The notes beneath the pieces were generated by a model. It was not told the DNA's origin, searched no databases, and saw only the letters and a list, made by a program, of their open reading frames with translations. Shown here piece by piece: positions 1-8,892 of a DNA stretch of 64,000 nucleotides; position 1 is the stretch's first letter, and each line of letters starts with the position of its first letter. The stretch is from an uncultured Eubacteriales bacterium (lineage in GTDB: Bacteria; Bacillota; Clostridia; Lachnospirales; Lachnospiraceae), in NCBI GenBank assembly GCA_900542465.1, contig UQNS01000001.1, positions 62,001-126,000 of the forward strand, in the 5' to 3' direction. The position numbers and the translations under genes are program-made.

Positions 1-371
1 GGGACAGAGAGATAGGGAGACTTTCAGGAGGGCAGAGACAGCGTGTATGGATCGCCATGGCGCTGGCTCAGAATACGAAGATCCTGTTTTTAGATGAGCC
101 GACCACTTATCTTGATATTAAATACCAGATGGAGATCATGGAACTTGTCAGGAAACTGAATGAAGAGTACGGAATAACGATCGTTATGGTCCTTCATGAT
201 ATCAACCAGGCTATCAGGTATTCAGACAAGATCATAGGCCTGAAAGAAGGAGCGGTTGCTGTAGAGGGCAGCCCTGATGAGGTCATTACGAGTGAGAGTC
301 TCAAAGAACTTTACGGAGTTTCTTTGGAGGTGGTGGAAATAAAGGGGCAAAAATTTGTTCTTACTACATAA
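1..371 (+). CDS. ABC transporter ATP-binding protein, FecE/iron-siderophore or haem type (5' partial)
   Basis: The window opens inside this gene. The reading frame is already open at base 3 and gives an ABC signature (LSGGQRQRVWIAMALAQ) before the first ATG, so that ATG is internal and the true start lies upstream. Visible parts are the signature, Walker B (LFLDEP), a D-loop reading YLDI and the H-switch (VLHDINQA). Walker A is off the window. The sequence around the D-loop (TYLDIKYQMEIMELVRKLN) is typical of ATPases of iron-siderophore and haem importers, which energise cytoplasmic-membrane FecCD-type permeases. The gene lies 21 bp upstream of a CydDC-like ABC pair and about 3.5 kb upstream of a NEAT haem-binding surface protein, which supports a haem or iron role. 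Vitamin B12 (BtuD-like) uptake is the main alternative. Confidence 0.85.
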   Translation, partial: DREIGRLSGGQRQRVWIAMALAQNTKILFLDEPTTYLDIKYQMEIMELVRKLNEEYGITIVMVLHDINQAIRYSDKIIGLKEGAVAVEGSPDEVITSESLKELYGVSLEVVEIKGQKFVLTT

Positions 372-392
372 AAATGGAAAAGAGGAAATGAG

Positions 393-2159
393 TTGATTAA
401 AAAAAGACTGATACAGCTCCTTTCACATGCTAAGAAATACATAGTTTTTCAAATCATATGGCAGTGGCTGGGGCTTTTATGTCAGGTGATGATAGTGTAT
501 GGAGCTGCACATCTTATAGAAAGAGCTTTTTTCGGTAATTTGTCCGTGGAAGTGATTATCAGATACAGTGCGATGATCGGATCAGGCATCGTACTTAGAA
601 TTATTTGTGACAGGCAGTCTTCATATGCATCTTTTGAAGCAAGTGTAGATGTAAAAAGGATCCTAAGAGCCAGGATATATGACAAGCTTATTAAACTTGG
701 AGGTTCTTACAGATCAAAGGTATCTACGTCGGAGATCGTACAAGTTACAGGAGAGGGAGTTGAACAGCTGGAGATCTATTTCGGAAGGTATCTTCCCCAG
801 TTCTTCTACGCGTTTATTGCTCCGCTTACATTATTTGCCATCCTGGCATTTGTGAATGTGTCGGCAAGTATCGTTTTGCTCGTGTGTGTGCCGCTTATAC
901 CGGCAACCATCGTGGCCGTGCAGAAGATCGCAAAAAGACTTCTCTCAAAATACTGGGGGATATATACAGGTCTTGGGGATTCGTTTCTTGAGAATCTGCA
1001 CGGTCTGACTACATTGAAAATATATAAGGCCGATGGAGTCAGGAGTGAACAGATGGATGATGAATCCGAAAAGTTCAGAAGGATCACTATGAAAGTCCTG
1101 ACCATGCAGCTCAATTCGATCAGTGTGATGGATATTGTCGCTTATGGCGGGGCGGCGATCGGGATTATAGTTGCCATAGTCCAATTCAATCATGGGTATA
1201 TAACACTTGCCGGGATCATAATGATAGTTCTTCTGGCAGCGGAATTTTTTATTCCGATGAGGATACTGGGCTCATTTTTCCATATAGCAATGAACGGTAT
1301 GGCCGCAAGTGATAAGATATTTGCCTTGCTGGATCTTCCGGAAACGGAGGGAGCTGATAAGGTCTTAGAAGGAGAGGCTCTTAACATAGTCATAGCTGAT
1401 CTTTCATTTGCTTATGGCGAAAAGGAGATACTGCGCGGTCTGGATCTTGAATTTCCAAAGGGAAGCTTCACTTCTATAGTAGGAACTTCAGGCTGTGGCA
1501 AAAGTACGATTGCAGGTATCTTAACGGGAAAAAATAAAGGATACTCAGGTTCCGTAAAAATAGGGAATATAGAGTTATCGGAAATTTCAGAAACAAGTCT
1601 TATGAAAAATATTACTTTAGTGACACATGACAGCTACCTTTTCAAAGGCAGTGTCAGAGATAATCTGCTTATGGGGAAAGCAGATGCGAGCGATGAAGAA
1701 ATGAGGCGCGTGCTTGAGAGTGTAAATCTGGCGGATTTCCTGGGTGCTAATGAGGGGCTGGAAACAGGGCTTTTAGATAAAGCAGGCAATCTTTCGGGAG
1801 GACAGAGACAGAGACTGGCTCTCGCAAGAGCGCTTCTGCATGATACGCCGATCTATATCTTTGATGAAGCAACATCTAATATCGATGTTGAGAGTGAAGA
1901 GAATATCATGGAAGTGATCCATAATCTGGCAGCTTCAGAAAAGACGGTTATTCTGATATCTCACAGGTTAGCAAATGTAGTAGGATCGGATAACATTTAT
2001 ATGCTTTCAGAGGGAAAGATCGCAGAGAGCGGAAAGCACACGGATCTTATTAATAATAATGGTGAATATATGAAACTGTTCAGCAGGCAGAAGGCCCTGG
2101 AAAACTACTCTAATGCAGAAGACATTGAGGATGGAAGGGCGGTGATGCAGGATGGATGA
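393..2159 (+). CDS. ABC transporter with fused permease and ATPase, CydD-like half
   Basis: A 588-aa half-transporter: an exporter-fold membrane domain (roughly residues 1-310) followed by an ATPase domain with Walker A GTSGCGKST (364-372), signature LSGGQ (467-471) and Walker B IYIFDEA. The stretch around residues 125-215 (EIYFGRYLPQFFYAFIAPLT, then HGLTTLKIYKADG) closely resembles CydD. CydDC is known from cytochrome bd assembly and has been linked to thiol export and haem transport. I chose the TTG at 393, preceded by GAGG, because the nearby ATG at 388 hits a stop at once. It overlaps the next gene by 8 bp, so the two probably form a heterodimer. No cytochrome bd genes are visible. Given the neighbouring NEAT and FecE-type genes, haem or siderophore movement is the likely job (inference). 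Confidence 0.85.
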   Translation: MIKKRLIQLLSHAKKYIVFQIIWQWLGLLCQVMIVYGAAHLIERAFFGNLSVEVIIRYSAMIGSGIVLRIICDRQSSYASFEASVDVKRILRARIYDKLIKLGGSYRSKVSTSEIVQVTGEGVEQLEIYFGRYLPQFFYAFIAPLTLFAILAFVNVSASIVLLVCVPLIPATIVAVQKIAKRLLSKYWGIYTGLGDSFLENLHGLTTLKIYKADGVRSEQMDDESEKFRRITMKVLTMQLNSISVMDIVAYGGAAIGIIVAIVQFNHGYITLAGIIMIVLLAAEFFIPMRILGSFFHIAMNGMAASDKIFALLDLPETEGADKVLEGEALNIVIADLSFAYGEKEILRGLDLEFPKGSFTSIVGTSGCGKSTIAGILTGKNKGYSGSVKIGNIELSEISETSLMKNITLVTHDSYLFKGSVRDNLLMGKADASDEEMRRVLESVNLADFLGANEGLETGLLDKAGNLSGGQRQRLALARALLHDTPIYIFDEATSNIDVESEENIMEVIHNLAASEKTVILISHRLANVVGSDNIYMLSEGKIAESGKHTDLINNNGEYMKLFSRQKALENYSNAEDIEDGRAVMQDG

Positions 2160-3885
2160 TCAGAAGGCAAGAAAAAGCAAAACCGTAAAGAGGCGCTCCG
2201 GCTTGCAGATCATGCGGACTCTTATCGTACAGATCAGACCGCTACTGCCGATCATGATCCTTGCGATAGCTTTAGGCGTTCTGGGCTTCTTATGCGCGAT
2301 TTTTATAACGATAATAGCAGGCTACGGAATAATCCATGGAATAAGCTCTTTGCTTGGATTTGATCCGTCGGGAGCGGCAGGAGTTCCTTTCTTTATCAGG
2401 CTGAGTGTGCCGGGATTTACAGCAGTCCTGATCATTATCGCGGTGCTCAGAGGAGTGCTGCATTATGGAGAACAGTACTGCAACCATTTTATAGCCTTCA
2501 GGCTTCTGGCTATTATAAGGCATAAGGTCTTTACAGCGCTCAGAAAGTTATGCCCGGCAAAATTGGAAGGCAGAGATAAGGGAGATCTGATCTCTCTTAT
2601 CACATCAGATATAGAGCTTTTAGAAGTTTTTTATGCACATACTATTTCGCCGATCGCTATAGGCGCGATCACATCTGTCATGATGGGCATTTTTATAGGA
2701 TTTCAGCATCCTCTTGCAGGAATCCTTGCCGGGGCGGGTTATTTTACAGTAGGACTGGTTATCCCACTGTGGAATGGAAAACGCGGCGGTTCTGAAGGAA
2801 TGGAATTCAGAGAGGCCATGGGAGAACTTAACGGCTATGTGCTGGGTTCTTTATATGGACTTGATGAAACTATCCAATACGGGACCGGTGACAGACAGAA
2901 GAGAGGAATAGAAGAAAAATCCAGAGAATTAGGGAAGATGCAGAGGAAACTGTACAAGTTTGAAGCCTCTCAGAAGTCTGTTACTAATCTGGCTATACAG
3001 CTCTTTTCAATGGGAATGCTTGTGCTGATGATCATTTTGTTTAAAAACGGAATGGTAACATTTGTTCAAATGATCACAGCAATTATTGCTATGATGTCGA
3101 GTTTCGGTCCGGTAGTGGCTCTGTCTAACCTGTCCAACAACCTTAACCAGACTTTAGCGTGCGGAGAGCGTATTTTGAGTCTGTTGGAAGAAGTTCCGCA
3201 TATCGATGAGGTGGAAGGAAGACCGGAGACTGAATTTAATGGGGCATGTGTTGAGAATGTAGATTTTGCCTATGAGGATGAAGTTATACTTACGGGATAT
3301 TCAATAATTATTCCAAAAGGGAAAGTTATCGGTATCCATGGAGCAAGCGGTTCAGGAAAATCGACACTGCTTAAGCTGCTTATGAGATTCTGGGATGTTC
3401 AAAAGGGGCAAGTGAGTATTTCAGACAGAGATATCAGAGAAGTGAATACCTCGGAACTGCGTGACATGGAGTCGTACATGACTCAGGAGACATGGATCTT
3501 CCATGACACTATAGCTGACAATATCGCTATAGGAAAACCTGGGGCAGGAAGAGAAGAAATAGAATCGGCAGCAAGAAAAGCTTCCATACACGATTTTATT
3601 ATGAGCCTGCCGGATGGTTATGACACGAACGCAGGTGAGCTTGGTGATACGCTTTCAGGAGGAGAAAGGCAAAGAATAGGGCTTGCCAGAGCCTTTTTAC
3701 ACGAAGCACCTTTTATGCTCCTGGATGAGCCTACTAGCAATCTGGATTCTCTTAATGAGGGTATGATCCTTAAAGCATTAAAAGAATCCTGTAAAGACAA
3801 AACCATAATTATGGTCTCTCATCGCAAATCGACGCTTAGTCTGGCGGATGTTATATGCGAGATGGGAAGTTCAAGAAAATCTTAA
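2152..3885 (+). CDS. ABC transporter with fused permease and ATPase, CydC-like half
   Basis: A 577-aa partner of the preceding CydD-like protein. Hydrophobic segments fill about residues 20-310. The ATPase domain has Walker A GASGSGKST (397-405), signature LSGGERQRIGLARAF (from 501) and Walker B FMLLDEPTSNLDS. The ATG at 2152 lies inside the end of the upstream gene, so translation is probably coupled. The protein ends shortly after the H-loop (MVSHRKSTL), as is usual for half-size exporters. Exporter-fold heterodimers acting as importers are known for siderophores (IrtAB, YbtPQ), and the neighbouring genes suggest a haem or iron substrate, though export of haem or thiols is equally possible. 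A 42-bp gap holding a perfect palindrome separates it from the NEAT surface protein. Confidence 0.85.
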   Translation: MDDQKARKSKTVKRRSGLQIMRTLIVQIRPLLPIMILAIALGVLGFLCAIFITIIAGYGIIHGISSLLGFDPSGAAGVPFFIRLSVPGFTAVLIIIAVLRGVLHYGEQYCNHFIAFRLLAIIRHKVFTALRKLCPAKLEGRDKGDLISLITSDIELLEVFYAHTISPIAIGAITSVMMGIFIGFQHPLAGILAGAGYFTVGLVIPLWNGKRGGSEGMEFREAMGELNGYVLGSLYGLDETIQYGTGDRQKRGIEEKSRELGKMQRKLYKFEASQKSVTNLAIQLFSMGMLVLMIILFKNGMVTFVQMITAIIAMMSSFGPVVALSNLSNNLNQTLACGERILSLLEEVPHIDEVEGRPETEFNGACVENVDFAYEDEVILTGYSIIIPKGKVIGIHGASGSGKSTLLKLLMRFWDVQKGQVSISDRDIREVNTSELRDMESYMTQETWIFHDTIADNIAIGKPGAGREEIESAARKASIHDFIMSLPDGYDTNAGELGDTLSGGERQRIGLARAFLHEAPFMLLDEPTSNLDSLNEGMILKALKESCKDKTIIMVSHRKSTLSLADVICEMGSSRKS

Positions 3886-3903
3886 GCTTTAAAGTTTAAA
3901 GCT
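3885..3903. repeat. 19-bp perfect palindrome between ABC pair and NEAT gene
   Basis: AGCTTTAAA, a central G, then TTTAAAGCT: nine paired bases each side of one base. It starts on the last base of the upstream stop codon and lies just before the ribosome-binding region of the NEAT gene. It could be a transcript hairpin (weak attenuator or processing site) or an operator. There is no long T-run after it, so a normal terminator is unlikely. Confidence 0.4.
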
Positions 3904-3927
3904 GTTTTACATGGGAAATGAGAAAAA

Positions 3928-6900
3928 ATGAAAAAAATAAGAAAAAATGTAATAAAAAAGGCGTCTGTTATTCTTGCGTCATCAATGCTTATCGGGGGAG
4001 CAGTGCTTCCGGCAATGATGAATACTGCCGTTCCTGTAGAGGCAGCGGTAACCGAATACAAGAAAAATACGGTATATAAAGCATCTGTCAATGTAAGCGA
4101 CGAGGACTTTGAATTTTACGGGCATGTAAATTCCAAATGCAGGCTCCTTGTGGGGTCTAACGGTGAAGCGTCATTGGAACTGGAGCTTCTCGATTCGTTA
4201 ATGGGTAATGTAACAGTTAAAAGTGTTAAGATCCACAGTCGTGTAAATGATGAAAACTCAGCACTTTCCAATCTGGATATAGCACCGGCTAAGGGCAAGG
4301 CAAACTATAGGAATATTACAGGTAAGGTAGGATTCGGTCCGATCAGATTTGGTGAAAAAGGAAAGTATTATGGTACATATGAACTTTCTAATGGAAAAAC
4401 AGGAAAATTCAGCCTTACTATAGATTGGATCACTCTGGAGGAAACGGCAGAGGCTCTTCCGGAAGGGCATGAGGATGTAAAGAAGGTAGCTACGCCTGTA
4501 ATAAGGCCGGAATCTGGCAACATAAGCAAAGCGACACCGCTTTCCATTACATGCGATACCGATGGAGCAAGCATCTACTATACGACTGATGGCTCAGATC
4601 CTGAGACGAGTTCCGCAAAAGAACTTTACGATCCGGCATTTCCTATTATGATCGATAAGTCTATGAAAGTTCGTGCCAAGGCAAGAGTTATGGCGGACGG
4701 ATGGTCTAATGAAGCTCAGGCGGTCTATACATTCAGTGCATCACAGCCGGATGATAAAGGCAAGGAGACGAACGTATTTACAGGAGCGGAATATAAGGAG
4801 GGTGAAAAGTATGATACGCTGACCCTTTTTACTAATTCAAGTGAATTTAATGAGGGTACGAGAGATGTACCTGAAAAAGGTAAATCTATTCTTAAGGTGA
4901 CAGAATACTATATGGATCTTACTCAGTCGGGCAAGGATAAGGTCCATTGTGTTTACAATGGCGGCATAGGTGGCTTTATAGCGCCATTTGACAGTTCGAA
5001 GGCGAAAAATAAGGGATCTGTAATTATCAATATTCCAAAAGGACACTTTGACAGGAGCAAGCCGGTCGATCTAAACATCGTTAATGCAGGATACAACAAT
5101 ACGCATGTCCTTTTAGACCTGAAGGATACAAGCAACATAACTATGAATCAGGAAAGTCTTGCGCCTGAACAGATCAAGACAAAGAAGCACGTTAAATTAA
5201 AAGATCTGGAGAAAGGAAAAACTTATACAGGTTCATTTCAGGCAAAAAGAATCGATGATCCTTCAAGGGATTCAATGCTTGCTGGATTTTTCGATAAAAA
5301 TGTAAAGCTTGAGATCGATAATGAAGGAAATGTAAAAGCATCCTTCTATAATACCGTGTTTGCGTTTTCCATGATCGATTTTGCGGCTCAGTTCCCTGAT
5401 GGAAGCTGGGGAGCAGCTCAGTCGGACAAGGGATCAAGAGTTCCTGTTTTAAGCAAATCCGGTGACACCATTGCAGCAACCTATACTTTACCGATTCCAG
5501 ACCCTAAAAAGGGAAGCTTTGTCGGAGCTGTGAATGTAAAGGCTATGGGCGGATCAGAAGGAATGTTTGGACATTATGACCGATATACCAAGGTCAATAT
5601 GATATTCAATGATGACTTTACAGAGGGCTTTGAAGGATTTACCTCCCAGACGCTTGCTCTTACACAGGAACAGATAGTGAACCGTGCCCTTATGACGATA
5701 GACGGCATAGATAAAGATGGCGATGGTGTTGTGTCAGACGAAGAACTGGCATCATATGATTTCAGTAACGCTTATCTTGATTTCGGCAGAGGGGCTATGT
5801 TCAAGAAGTACAACATTGGAGACAATTTCAACATGGAAGATATTTCATGGCTGAAAAAGATAGGTAAGAAGGATCAGATCAAGAGCCTTGGCTTCAATGA
5901 TATGAGGATCATGAAGATAAAAGATGAACTTAAGGGGTTCACCAACCTCGAAAGACTTGATCTGTCAGCAAATGTTATTGATGAGATCGAAGATGACGCG
6001 TTCAGCGATAATACAAAGCTTACGAATATAAACTTAAAATCCAATATGCTTACTAAGATCAAAGCCAGGACCTTCTCAGGGCTTAAGAATCTGGAACCTG
6101 AATTAGATCTGGAGAACAATCAGTTATCAGAAATAGAGCCGGGCGCATTTGACGAATTGCAGAAGGTAAATTCTTTTGGTTTTGGCAACAACAAGTTTGA
6201 AAAATTTGATATTGAGAAGATATTTACTAAAAATCCAGGAAGGATCCAGACATTGGTCTTAAATGGCAATAAGCTATCCGACATGCCGCAGAACCTCAAG
6301 AAGGCAAGTGACCTTAGCTTCCTTGCACTGAGTGAGAATGAGATCACTTCTATAGGAGAAGAATTAGACGGATTTAAAAATCTCAGCGTGCTGTATCTGA
6401 ACAATAATTTATTGACGGAAGTACCTGAGAGTTTAGTGGCATCTAATCCTAAACTCAGAACGCTGAAGTTAGAAAAAAATTCCATCTCAAAACTGCCTAA
6501 ATCTATGCTCGATAAGCTGGCGGAGGATGAATTCACAAGCGTTTATGAATTTAATGCCCTTGATGCGGATAAATTAGATCTGAACGGATATACAGAAAAG
6601 CAGAAGGAAGCTATAAAGAGCGGTATAAATAAGTATCCTTCTAAAAATGAGTATAGCGCGTCTCTGACAGCTAAGAATGGAATCGTCGATTTTAAAACAG
6701 ATATATCTGCGCTGGATTATTACATTTGGACAAAGAGCAAGGACTATATCAAGAATACCGAGGCAGATGCGGCCATTGCAAAGATACTTGGAAAAGAAAA
6801 GATAGAGAACAAGGAAGACTTAAGAAAATTCAGAAAAGAGAATCTTCCGGACATGTCTCCGGAGTTGATAAATAAATCAATCCTGACTTATGCTTCAGGT

Positions 6901-8487
6901 ACAGTTGATACTCTTACATTTACCAATGAGATCCAGAAGCTTGTAAATGGAAGATGGGAGACTATGTGGCAGGAGAGCAAGACTCAGAAAGAGCTTGCAA
7001 AAACAGGCACATATACAGACCAGCTTGCAAAGGACGGAGATAAGTATCGTTTGCTCGTTAAGGTACAGTCCTCATTAAAGTGCAGCTATCAGCATACGTA
7101 TGTTATAAATGCGAAAAATACCGGAGATGCAGGCGCTGTAGATAAGAATAATCTTCGTGAAGGCAAGTATACGATCGGTATAAATATGGTAAAGCCTGAC
7201 AGAGTGTCAAAATCTATGTCTGATGATGCTATAACACATACAGCGGTTATAGAGGTAAGGAACGGAAAACCATACATCAGGGTCAAGTTCCACGGAATGA
7301 CAGTAGATGATAAATTTGGTTATCTTGGCAAGCTGAGCTACTACGATGAGGGCTATTCATATAACTATATGGGCGTCCCTAAGGGAGAAAGAAAAAATGC
7401 AACAGTCATTTCCACACAGAAAGATAAGGCGGGAAATGATGTGATCGATGAGCATAATTCACTCAACAGCCTATATCCGAATGAGGTGGAGATCCCTGTA
7501 GTTCCGTCAGTTTTAAAAGATAAAGAGGGTTATCTGCCGCTTCATGTATTTGTTCCTATTATGGAATCTTTAAGCAAGGGAAATGGTGATCAGGACGTTC
7601 TTATGAAGCTTGACTGGAACAGTCTTAAGAAGAGTGATGGAAATATATCTGTACCGGATGAAACGGAAAAGAAAGATGATAAAAAACCTGAGATCACGAA
7701 TAAGGGTGTAAAGATCAAGACTCCTGCGGGAGAAAGAGTTCTTGCTGAAGGATATTATGCGGTATCAGGTGAAATGTTCAAGGCGGTAGACAGAAATCAA
7801 CATTCAATGGCTAATGATGCTATCAACCATAAGGTCATTATCAAAGTAAAAGATGGTAAAGCGGATCTTTTAATGGATTTCAACGGTCTCGATATCAACG
7901 GAAAGATGGGTTATCTTGGTAAACTCAGCTATTACGATGAAGGATATACATATTCTAATGGAAATGATGGATATATAAGAGGTGTTCTGAAAGAGGCGGA
8001 AGTTCTCTCAAGGCAGCAGGGAGAAGAGTCAGCGCCTAATGTTGTCAGATTTCCTTATGTAAAAACAGCGAGAGAAGACGCAAGCGGGTATATTCCGCTT
8101 CATGTGTTCGTGCCTGTCATGGAAAGTATATCAAGAGGAACGGGAGATCAGGATGTTTATCTTAAGCTGAACTTAGAAACTACGAAGAAGATCACAGATA
8201 AGGAAGTTGAGGATTTTATTAATTCAGATCCGGGCAAGACCAATAAACCGTCTGATCATGGAAATACAGGTCTTCACAGTACGATAAGCAGGCTCAACAA
8301 TGGTAACTGGCTGTCAACCGGCGGTCTCAGATCCGGATTAAATCCAGGAATGCCATTGCTTTCAGGAAGACCGGGAACCGGAGATATATCCAATACCGTT
8401 ACATGGATAGCTGTATCAGTTATAGCAGGAACTGTGGCAGGAACCGCATATTTTGCAAGGAAGAAGAAAGAAGACAGAGAAGCATAA
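3928..8487 (+). CDS. NEAT-domain, leucine-rich-repeat haem-binding surface protein (Shr/Hal-like)
   Basis: A 1519-aa surface protein likely to capture haem or haemoproteins. A signal peptide occupies residues 1-39 (cleavage near VEA-A). An N-terminal beta-rich region is followed by a chitobiase C-terminal-type domain (about 186-270; IYYTTDGSDP), more NEAT-like beta domains (about 270-580), an EF-hand-like loop (DKDGDGVVSDEE, about 595-606) and leucine-rich repeats (about 650-870). Two tandem NEAT domains follow (about 1077-1236 and 1272-1421). Each has the SM-x-x-DAI lip motif and GYLGKLSYYDEGY, which contains a YxxxY. The C-terminus has a hydrophobic helix (about 1489-1510) and an RKKK tail, preceded by RPGTGD, a degenerate sortase-like motif. 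The order recalls streptococcal Shr and Bacillus Hal. Haem binding is inferred from domains, not shown. The gene follows the CydDC-like pair and precedes DUF454. Confidence 0.85.
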   Translation: MKKIRKNVIKKASVILASSMLIGGAVLPAMMNTAVPVEAAVTEYKKNTVYKASVNVSDEDFEFYGHVNSKCRLLVGSNGEASLELELLDSLMGNVTVKSVKIHSRVNDENSALSNLDIAPAKGKANYRNITGKVGFGPIRFGEKGKYYGTYELSNGKTGKFSLTIDWITLEETAEALPEGHEDVKKVATPVIRPESGNISKATPLSITCDTDGASIYYTTDGSDPETSSAKELYDPAFPIMIDKSMKVRAKARVMADGWSNEAQAVYTFSASQPDDKGKETNVFTGAEYKEGEKYDTLTLFTNSSEFNEGTRDVPEKGKSILKVTEYYMDLTQSGKDKVHCVYNGGIGGFIAPFDSSKAKNKGSVIINIPKGHFDRSKPVDLNIVNAGYNNTHVLLDLKDTSNITMNQESLAPEQIKTKKHVKLKDLEKGKTYTGSFQAKRIDDPSRDSMLAGFFDKNVKLEIDNEGNVKASFYNTVFAFSMIDFAAQFPDGSWGAAQSDKGSRVPVLSKSGDTIAATYTLPIPDPKKGSFVGAVNVKAMGGSEGMFGHYDRYTKVNMIFNDDFTEGFEGFTSQTLALTQEQIVNRALMTIDGIDKDGDGVVSDEELASYDFSNAYLDFGRGAMFKKYNIGDNFNMEDISWLKKIGKKDQIKSLGFNDMRIMKIKDELKGFTNLERLDLSANVIDEIEDDAFSDNTKLTNINLKSNMLTKIKARTFSGLKNLEPELDLENNQLSEIEPGAFDELQKVNSFGFGNNKFEKFDIEKIFTKNPGRIQTLVLNGNKLSDMPQNLKKASDLSFLALSENEITSIGEELDGFKNLSVLYLNNNLLTEVPESLVASNPKLRTLKLEKNSISKLPKSMLDKLAEDEFTSVYEFNALDADKLDLNGYTEKQKEAIKSGINKYPSKNEYSASLTAKNGIVDFKTDISALDYYIWTKSKDYIKNTEADAAIAKILGKEKIENKEDLRKFRKENLPDMSPELINKSILTYASGTVDTLTFTNEIQKLVNGRWETMWQESKTQKELAKTGTYTDQLAKDGDKYRLLVKVQSSLKCSYQHTYVINAKNTGDAGAVDKNNLREGKYTIGINMVKPDRVSKSMSDDAITHTAVIEVRNGKPYIRVKFHGMTVDDKFGYLGKLSYYDEGYSYNYMGVPKGERKNATVISTQKDKAGNDVIDEHNSLNSLYPNEVEIPVVPSVLKDKEGYLPLHVFVPIMESLSKGNGDQDVLMKLDWNSLKKSDGNISVPDETEKKDDKKPEITNKGVKIKTPAGERVLAEGYYAVSGEMFKAVDRNQHSMANDAINHKVIIKVKDGKADLLMDFNGLDINGKMGYLGKLSYYDEGYTYSNGNDGYIRGVLKEAEVLSRQQGEESAPNVVRFPYVKTAREDASGYIPLHVFVPVMESISRGTGDQDVYLKLNLETTKKITDKEVEDFINSDPGKTNKPSDHGNTGLHSTISRLNNGNWLSTGGLRSGLNPGMPLLSGRPGTGDISNTVTWIAVSVIAGTVAGTAYFARKKKEDREA

Positions 8488-8499
8488 AGGGGTATATAT

Positions 8500-8892
8500 A
8501 TGAAAATGAGTCCGGTCAAGATTTTGTGGCTAATCTTAGGATGTGTTTGTGCAACTGCGGGCACGATCGGAATAGTAGTTCCTTTCTTACCTACTGTACC
8601 ATTGTATATGGCAACGGTATTTTGTTTTGCGAAAAGCTCGAAGAAGTTACACGATAAATTCGTTTCTACAAGGCTTTATAAAAAGTATCTGGAGAGCTTT
8701 ATGAAAAACAGGGCCATGACTATGGCAAATAAAATAAGGGTAATTATCACTGTTACAGCGGTGATGTCTGTTGGATTTTTCTTGATGAAAAATGTGCCTG
8801 TAGCCAGAATAATAATGGTTATAGTTTGGATCTTCCATCTGATATATTTCTTTGTGAGAGTGAAAACTATCCCAAAGGATAAGTCTAAGTAA
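8500..8892 (+). CDS. DUF454 (YbaN-family) inner membrane protein
   Basis: A 130-aa hydrophobic protein with an opening helix pair (ILWLILGCVCATAGTIGIVVPFLPTVPLYMATVFCFAKSS, seen from residue 8), a short amphipathic SSKKLHDKF segment and two more membrane helices near residues 75-115. PFLPTVPLY followed by CFAKSSK is the hallmark of the YbaN/DUF454 family, whose biochemical role is unsettled. In several Firmicutes these genes sit beside haem or iron uptake genes, as here. The start follows an AAAGG ribosome-binding site 12 bp after the NEAT gene. The stop overlaps the next start (TAATG), so it is translationally coupled to the YgbA-family gene. A haem-trafficking accessory role is inference only. 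Confidence 0.85.
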   Translation: MKMSPVKILWLILGCVCATAGTIGIVVPFLPTVPLYMATVFCFAKSSKKLHDKFVSTRLYKKYLESFMKNRAMTMANKIRVIITVTAVMSVGFFLMKNVPVARIIMVIVWIFHLIYFFVRVKTIPKDKSK

